A DNA stretch of 64,000 bases from contig NZ_JALIDZ010000002.1 in assembly GCF_025397915.1 (NCBI RefSeq), positions 496,001 to 560,000 of the forward strand, in the 5' to 3' direction. A program made the translations under genes and the position numbers. Shown one piece after another: positions 59,425 to 64,000 of this stretch. Source of the DNA: Microbaculum marinisediminis (GTDB lineage Bacteria; Pseudomonadota; Alphaproteobacteria; Rhizobiales; Tepidamorphaceae). Every line of letters starts with the position of its first letter. Positions within the stretch are counted from its first letter, which is position 1. The notes under the pieces are model-generated. The model had not been told where the DNA came from. It searched no databases and worked only from the letters and a program-made list of their open reading frames with translations.

Positions 59425-60243
59425 CTACTCGTCCCAGAGAGCCGTCATGGCCAATCGGCAGGACATCCCGCCGTCGACCAGGATCTCGGTACCCGTGATG
59501 AAACCGGCCTCGTCGCCGACCAGAAACATCACGGCACTGGCGACATCCTCGGGCGTGCCGATGCGGCCGCAGGGATGCAGGGCGCCTGCCTTTGCTTTCA
59601 GCGTCTCGGGATCGGCGTCGGGGGCTTTGACAGCCCATCCGCGCAACAGCATCGGCGTTTCGATTGCGCCTGGCGACACCAGGTTGATGCGAATCCGATC
59701 GGGAGCCAGATCGAGGGCGAGCGCCCGCGTCGCCCCGACCAGCGCCGACTTCGACGCGACATAGTCCGACCGTCCCGCCGTGGTGATGTGTCCATGGATG
59801 GACCCGATGGTGACGATCGAAGCGGACCGGGCCGCCCGCAGCAGCGGCAACACTTGCGAGATCACGAGGAAGACGGATGTCACGTTGACATCCATCACCT
59901 TTCCGAAGCGCTCGGGCGAGAACGCGTCGAGCCGCTGGAAGCTGTCGATGCCGGCATTGTTGACGAGGATATCGAGATGGCCGAACCGCTCCTGCAGGAT
60001 TTCACCGGCCCGCGCGATATCCGTCTGCGAGGAGACATCCGCCTCCAGCGCCAACATGCCCGCAAGGCCGTTGTCGGATATACGTGCCCGCGCGCGCTCC
60101 AGCCCGTCGCCCGCCCGACCGCATATCGCGACCCGAGCGCCGGCATCGTGCAGGGCCAGGGCGGTCGACCAGCCGATGCCGCCGGTGCCGCCGGTCACAA
60201 ACGCGGTCTTGCCCGCAAAACCCGATGACATCCGACGCGCCAT
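59425..60243 (-). CDS. Short-chain dehydrogenase/reductase
   Basis: A 272-residue SDR: AFVTGGTGGIGWSTALAL for NAD(P) binding, the NNAGID motif, catalytic Ser in TIGSIHGHIT and Tyr/Lys in SDYVASKSA, SPGAIETPM, and a final GTEILVDGGMSC. It is embedded in the ABC transporter operon between ATPase and MalF-like permease, so it must act on the imported sugar or its products. In oxidative deoxysugar routes an SDR oxidises the sugar or the 2-keto-3-deoxyaldonate; either could apply here. The ATG at 60243 overlaps the ATPase stop (TGATG); an ATG 12 bases later is possible. Confidence 0.88.
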   Translation of the reverse strand: MARRMSSGFAGKTAFVTGGTGGIGWSTALALHDAGARVAICGRAGDGLERARARISDNGLAGMLALEADVSSQTDIARAGEILQERFGHLDILVNNAGIDSFQRLDAFSPERFGKVMDVNVTSVFLVISQVLPLLRAARSASIVTIGSIHGHITTAGRSDYVASKSALVGATRALALDLAPDRIRINLVSPGAIETPMLLRGWAVKAPDADPETLKAKAGALHPCGRIGTPEDVASAVMFLVGDEAGFITGTEILVDGGMSCRLAMTALWDE

Positions 60244-61310
60244 CACAGTCGCTCACCGGTGGCTTCGTCGAACAAGAGGATGTCTTCGGGATCGGCCGAT
60301 AGCCGGATGGTCTCATCAAGCGCGGGACGGATCGTTCGCGGCAACTGGCAGACCAGATCCTGCCCCCCGAAACTGGTGAACAGAATGGTTTCGACACCGG
60401 TCGGCTCGACCACTTTGACCGTCGCCGACACTGCACCTTCGGGATCGATGCGCAGATGATGCGGGCGGATGCCGAGTACGACGCCCCGACCATCCAGGTC
60501 ATCGGACAGCGCCGGCAGTTCCAGCATGGCCCCGTCAGGCAACCGCACACACATGCCCTGTGCCTGACGCGTGGCCTGCCCCTCGATCAGATTGATGGCG
60601 GGCGAGCCGAGGAACCCCGCCACGAAGGCGTTTCTGGGGTTGTCGAATAGTTCAAGCGGCGGCCCGGCCTGTTCGATCTTGCCGCCGTTCAAGACGATGA
60701 TCCGGTCCGCCATCGTCATCGCTTCGATCTGGTCATGCGTCACATAGACCGTCGTTGCCCCGATGCGCTGATGCAGATCACGGATTTCGGCGCGCATCTG
60801 CACGCGCAGCTTCGCGTCCAGGTTCGACAGGGGTTCGTCGAACAGGAACACGCTTGGGTCGCGGACCATCGCCCGCCCCATCGCAACCCGTTGGCGCTGG
60901 CCGCCGGATAGTTGGGCCGGATACCGGTTCAGCAGCTCCTGCAGCCCCAGGGTCCTGGCCACCTGTTCGATCAGGCTGACAGCATCGGCCTTCCTGACCC
61001 CGTGCATCTTCAGGCTGAAGCCCAGATTGTCGCGAACGGTCTTGTGCGGATAAAGCGCGTAGCTTTGGAAAACCATCGCCAGATCACGCTCGCCGGGACG
61101 CTTGTGCGTCACATCGTTGCCGCCGATGTGTATTGAGCCGCGATTGACGGTTTCCAGGCCCGCGAGCATGCGCAGCAAGGTTGACTTGCCGCAGCCGGAC
61201 GGCCCGACGAGCACACAGAACTCGCCATTCTCGATCGTGAGATCGATGGAAGAAATGACCTCCAGGTTTCCAAAGCTCTTGGAAACCCCCCGTATTTCAA
61301 TGCCCGCCAA
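60243..61310 (-). CDS. ABC transporter ATP-binding protein (MalK/UgpC-like)
   Basis: A 355-residue ATPase of a CUT1 sugar importer. Walker A GPSGCGKST (about 37-45), Q-loop VFQSYALYPH, signature LSGGQRQRVAMGRA, Walker B VFLFDEPLSNLDA, H-loop VYVTHDQIEAM. A C-terminal TOBE-like regulatory part (about 235-355) contains LGIRPHHLRI. Start is TTG with GGGGGG upstream; no ATG fits better. It is the first gene of the leftward operon. The promoter-operator lies just upstream (61334-61386). Confidence 0.93.
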   Translation of the reverse strand: MAGIEIRGVSKSFGNLEVISSIDLTIENGEFCVLVGPSGCGKSTLLRMLAGLETVNRGSIHIGGNDVTHKRPGERDLAMVFQSYALYPHKTVRDNLGFSLKMHGVRKADAVSLIEQVARTLGLQELLNRYPAQLSGGQRQRVAMGRAMVRDPSVFLFDEPLSNLDAKLRVQMRAEIRDLHQRIGATTVYVTHDQIEAMTMADRIIVLNGGKIEQAGPPLELFDNPRNAFVAGFLGSPAINLIEGQATRQAQGMCVRLPDGAMLELPALSDDLDGRGVVLGIRPHHLRIDPEGAVSATVKVVEPTGVETILFTSFGGQDLVCQLPRTIRPALDETIRLSADPEDILLFDEATGERL

Positions 61311-61333
61311 ACGTAGCCCCCCGGATACTCTTG

Positions 61334-61386
61334 AGTTCGTATACGAACTTTTGTTAATATATGAAGCAAGGCGTCAGGCGGGTCAA
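61334..61386 (-). promoter_or_regulatory. Promoter and palindromic operator of the ABC-sulfatase operon
   Basis: On the minus strand TTGACC (61386-61381) is followed after 19 bases by TATATT (61361-61356), or after 17 by CATATA. Just past the -10, near the expected start of transcription, lies the perfect 16-base palindrome AGTTCGTATACGAACT (61334-61349), a form known for IclR-family operators (GTTCG...CGAAC). The -10 itself lies in TTCATATATTAAC (61365-61353), matching the TRAP operator at 48559 in 12 of 13 bases. Confidence 0.65.
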
Positions 61387-61604
61387 TAGTCTTGGGAACC
61401 GAAAACTAGATGCAGGGGTGGATGGACGTTCGTCCCGCATCCCCGGCCCCGCATAACCACGGCGATGGCGGGCCAGACGCGGCTGGACAGAACCAAGGAT
61501 CGCGGGCAGAAAGAGGAACGTTTCCGAGAGGCTTTTGCGACCAGACCGGCGTGGCAATCGACGCGCTCTTCGGAATGCTGCCCTGGGAAGAAGCGGATTA
61601 CGGC

Positions 61605-62381
61605 ATGACAGCAAAAAGCAGTTCGACCGCTCCGAAGTACACCGCACCGGCCCTTGAGAAGGGGCTTGATATCATCGAGTTCCTGGCCGGCTATTCGGAA
61701 CCCAGGAACACAAAGGAAATCGCGCAGGGGCTGAACCGCTCGCGCAGCGAGATCTTCAGGATGATCTGTGTGCTGGAGCGGCGCGGGTATCTCGAGAAGG
61801 CACCGAACGGCGATACCTACGAGATCACCGATAAGCTTTTCTCACTCCGGCGCAAACGCTCGTTTGCCGAGCAGATCGCGGAGATCGCGTTGGCGAAAAT
61901 GGAAAGTTTCTGCCAAGCGACCGGCCTTTCCTGTCACCTGTCCCTGCGAACCGGAAACGAGATCATCGTAATCCTCAGGGTCGAACATCCCGAAAACCTG
62001 AACGTATCCGTTCCGATCGGGCATCGTCGGCGGCTGATCGATTCACCATCGGGCTGCTGCATTCTCGCCTACTCGGACCCGTCCGTTCTGGAGGCGGCGA
62101 TCGAAGGAAACCGCTCCAGCCTGGCCAAGAAGGATATCGCTGCGCTGGAGCAGAGATTGGCCCAGATCCGGAAGGTTGGATATGCGGTGGTCGAGGACAG
62201 CTTTGCTGTCGGTGTAAGCGGCATATCCGCGCCGATCGTCAACCAGGTGACGGGCCGATGCGACCTGGCTTTGACCACGACCATTCTGCAAAAAGTGTCG
62301 GACCCTTCCACCGACCTGAAGCATGTCGCGGGCGAGCTGGCGCGCACGGCCAGAGAAGTCTCACAAGAGCACTACGTCTGA
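61605..62381 (+). CDS. IclR-family transcriptional regulator
   Basis: A 258-residue IclR regulator. Winged helix-turn-helix (about 10-75): YTAPALEKGLDIIEFLAGYS, TKEIAQGLNRSRSEIFRMICVLERRGYL. Effector domain (about 90-255) with LNVSVPIGHRRRLIDSPSG and LALTTTILQKVSD. It is divergent to the ABC operon; the palindrome at 61334-61349 is its most likely operator. The start ATG 61605 has no strong ribosome site; ATG 61575 is an alternative, adding ten residues. Sugar-locus IclR proteins commonly repress and are released by a sugar acid such as a 2-keto-3-deoxyaldonate; here that is inference. Confidence 0.87.
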   Translation: MTAKSSSTAPKYTAPALEKGLDIIEFLAGYSEPRNTKEIAQGLNRSRSEIFRMICVLERRGYLEKAPNGDTYEITDKLFSLRRKRSFAEQIAEIALAKMESFCQATGLSCHLSLRTGNEIIVILRVEHPENLNVSVPIGHRRRLIDSPSGCCILAYSDPSVLEAAIEGNRSSLAKKDIAALEQRLAQIRKVGYAVVEDSFAVGVSGISAPIVNQVTGRCDLALTTTILQKVSDPSTDLKHVAGELARTAREVSQEHYV

Positions 62382-62430
62382 TCGGGGCATTCGAAGGACG
62401 GCCGGCGCGGGCTGCGGCCTGGCGGCAATT

Positions 62431-63381
62431 TCAGGCGGGCCAGACCAGACGGAACCCCTGGTGTGGCGTCGCCGTGTCCGGCGAGGTGCCCGAACGGGCC
62501 GCGATCCTGTACCGATAGCAGTAACTGCGGTGGCACAGAAAGGAGCCGCCTTTCAGGAGCTTGTATCCCTGCATCTCCGCCAGCCGCTTTTTCACGGAAG
62601 ACTTGAGCGACCTGATCTGGAACGTGTCCTGCGTCCACTCCCAGACATTGCCGACCACGTTGTACAGCCCGTATCCGTTGGCTTCGAACGACCGCGCGGG
62701 CGCTGTGGCAAGATAGCCATCCGCCGCGGTGTTGGAATGCGGAAACGGCCCCTGCCAGATGTTGCAGGGAAAGTATCCCGTATCATCCGGCTGCCGCGTC
62801 CCCCAGGGAAAGGGAACATCGCCCTGCCCTCCGCGCGCCGCATGTTCCCATTCGGCTTCCGTCGGCAGCCGGCCTCCGGCCCAGGCCGCAAACGCCTGCG
62901 CGTCGTTCCAGGACACCTGAACAACCGGATGATCGGGGTGCCAGCATGACGTCCGGGACCCCGGCCCATTGATATCGCGCCAGTTCGCTCCCGCGACGAT
63001 GCGCCACCACCCGAGACCGGGCACGGGTTCCGACTGCTCCTTCGGCGCGAGGGTGTGAAACACGAACGACCATCCAATCCGTTCGGCTTCCGTCCGGAAA
63101 CCGGTCGCGGCCACAAAGGCCTCGAACTCGGCGTTGGTCACCGTCGTGGCACCAATCAGGTACGGCGCGACCGTCCGCCGGCGAACCGGCCCTTCGCCAT
63201 CATTCGGGATCCCTTCGGAGGCGGTCCCGACGAGCGCGCGTCCACCCGGGATCGCAACGCGCTCCATCCGGTCCGGCGGGCCGACCTGACCGGACCGCTC
63301 TCCCGCCGGTTCCATTCGGGCCGCACCCGCCCGCGACGGGCTGCAACAGGGCCTGACGTCTTTCGGAGCATTTCTGATCAT
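62431..63381 (-). CDS. Formylglycine-generating enzyme (sulfatase-modifying factor)
   Basis: A 316-residue aerobic FGE. It oxidises the active-site Cys of type I sulfatases to formylglycine, using copper and O2. The core starts IPGGRALVGTASEGIPNDGEGP; next are IGATTVTNAEFEAFVAATG, QVSWNDAQAFAAWAGGRLPT, EAEWEHAARGG and YNVVGNVWEW. The two catalytic cysteines are visible as Cys283 and Cys288 in FLCHRSYCYRYR, matching human FGE Cys336/Cys341 by motif. No signal peptide, so it acts in the cytoplasm, fitting the signal-less sulfatase at 54889-56364. The first 30 residues are poorly conserved. It is probably in one unit with the dehydratase gene upstream. Confidence 0.93.
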   Translation of the reverse strand: MIRNAPKDVRPCCSPSRAGAARMEPAGERSGQVGPPDRMERVAIPGGRALVGTASEGIPNDGEGPVRRRTVAPYLIGATTVTNAEFEAFVAATGFRTEAERIGWSFVFHTLAPKEQSEPVPGLGWWRIVAGANWRDINGPGSRTSCWHPDHPVVQVSWNDAQAFAAWAGGRLPTEAEWEHAARGGQGDVPFPWGTRQPDDTGYFPCNIWQGPFPHSNTAADGYLATAPARSFEANGYGLYNVVGNVWEWTQDTFQIRSLKSSVKKRLAEMQGYKLLKGGSFLCHRSYCYRYRIAARSGTSPDTATPHQGFRLVWPA

Positions 63382-63614
63382 GCGTGAATCCGATCTCCGT
63401 TCCGCATCGCGGTGACGTTCATCAGACGCCGAGCCTGCGGAGCCAGCCGCTCCAGCCCCCTACCCGGGTCCCGCGTATGCGCCGCAACGGTTTGCGGCAG
63501 ACTTGCCCGGGAACGTCAGCCCCCCATCCCTGCCGTCGAAAAGACAAGCGCCGGTTTCGTCGCCGCCAAGGCCGGCGGGGAGCCTGGTCCGGGGAGACCT
63601 CCTCTCGTCCTTGC

Positions 63615-64000
63615 CTACTCCGCACCGACGCGACGGGACGCGCCGCACTCTGTGACCACGGTCGGCTGGAACCGGAAATCACGCATCGTTTCGGGCTTCA
63701 TCTCGATCGAGAAGCCGGGCGCGTCGGGCGCCCGGTATGCCCCGTTCGTCACCACGCAGGGCGTTACGAAGTGCTCGTGGAGGTGGTCGACATATTCGAT
63801 GCGCCTGTCGTCCTTCTCGCCGGTGATCGCCACATAGTCGATCATCGATAAGTGCTGCACGTATTCGCACAGCCCCACCCCGCCGGCGTGCGGCCAGACC
63901 GGCAGGCCGAACTTGGCCGCCATCAGCTGCACCGCCAGGACCTCGTTCAGGCCGCCAAGCCGGCAACTGTCGATCTGAACGAAGTCGATCGCCTGGTTGG
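63615..64000 (-). CDS. L-fuconate dehydratase-like enolase-superfamily enzyme, 5'-part beyond window
   Basis: C-terminal 128 residues of a mandelate-racemase/enolase superfamily protein. The visible frame reads through the window edge: QIDSCRLGGLNEVLAVQLMA, then FGLPVWPHAGGVGLCEYVQH, and PCVVTNGAYRAPDAPGFSIE. The block WPHAGGVGLCE(Y/M)VQHL is diagnostic of L-fuconate dehydratase (FucD), with the catalytic His in PHAGG. It would turn L-fuconate (or a related aldonate) into its 2-keto-3-deoxy product with Mg2+. It reads toward the FGE gene 233 bases downstream. This is the key clue that the sulfatase locus deals with a fucose-like deoxysugar acid; isofunctional relatives on other aldonates exist. 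Confidence 0.85.
   Translation of the reverse strand, partial: NQAIDFVQIDSCRLGGLNEVLAVQLMAAKFGLPVWPHAGGVGLCEYVQHLSMIDYVAITGEKDDRRIEYVDHLHEHFVTPCVVTNGAYRAPDAPGFSIEMKPETMRDFRFQPTVVTECGASRRVGAE

Noticed and set aside
1-64000. CRISPR array or rRNA operon
   Set aside because: No regularly spaced repeats of 20-40 bases and no rRNA-like sequence were noticed on either strand.

Overview
The window is high-GC chromosomal DNA of an alphaproteobacterium, most likely Hyphomicrobiales (Rhizobiales). The clues are an Omp10-type lipoprotein, a TadE-like pilus protein, a DUF1127 small protein, a BKACE enzyme, and many TRAP, IclR and CoA-catabolism genes. Organism assignment is inference. There is no CRISPR array, complete insertion sequence, rRNA or prophage.

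Left part (1-17000), mixed housekeeping and accessory genes: the end of a TadE-like gene; an Omp10-like lipoprotein; a PhzS-like flavin monooxygenase; an alpha/beta hydrolase with a DUF1127 protein; a NavBac-type voltage-gated sodium channel; two small secreted proteins, one a lone phage-tail-collar domain; a large exported protein with two seven-unit repeat arrays; O-acetylhomoserine sulfhydrylase; a signalling group on the minus strand (receiver-adenylate cyclase, soluble four-PAS hybrid histidine kinase, OmpR-type regulator); tRNA-Pro(CGG); and a sulfotransferase gene broken at a run of eight G.

Second part (17070-37851), an acyl-CoA catabolic island of divergent operons. AtuA, an AtuA-like small protein, a biotin-dependent acyl-CoA carboxylase (two subunits) and an acyl-CoA dehydrogenase read left. 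Enoyl-CoA hydratase, MaoC hydratase, a second acyl-CoA dehydrogenase and an Old-Yellow-Enzyme-family reductase read right. A TAXI-type TRAP transporter, a second and third crotonase, two tandem IclR regulators, a two-subunit CoA-transferase and an ADP-forming acyl-CoA synthetase follow. Three of its promoter regions share the element TTCCGCA-N3-TG, which suggests one regulon. The substrate cannot be named; a branched, isoprenoid-like or alicyclic carboxylic acid is a reasonable guess.

Third part (38647-48297): two short-chain dehydrogenases, a beta-keto acid cleavage enzyme, a semialdehyde-type dehydrogenase, a DctPQM TRAP transporter, a second AtuA pair without any carboxylase, and a divergent LysR regulator. 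It looks like a self-contained pathway for an imported organic acid.

Fourth part (48617-64000): a second DctPQM transporter, a GMC oxidoreductase, an SMP-30 lactonase and a short-chain dehydrogenase. These are followed by a leftward operon for a CUT1-type ABC sugar transporter, a short-chain dehydrogenase and a signal-less type I sulfatase. An IclR regulator, a formylglycine-generating enzyme and the C-terminal end of an L-fuconate-dehydratase-like enzyme complete it. Together they suggest import of a sulfated (deoxy)sugar or sugar acid, desulfation in the cytoplasm, and oxidative breakdown through lactone, aldonate and 2-keto-3-deoxyaldonate. The TRAP and ABC promoters share the near-identical element TTCATATAT(G/T)AAC. 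This locus and the acyl-CoA island are the best candidates for undescribed systems.
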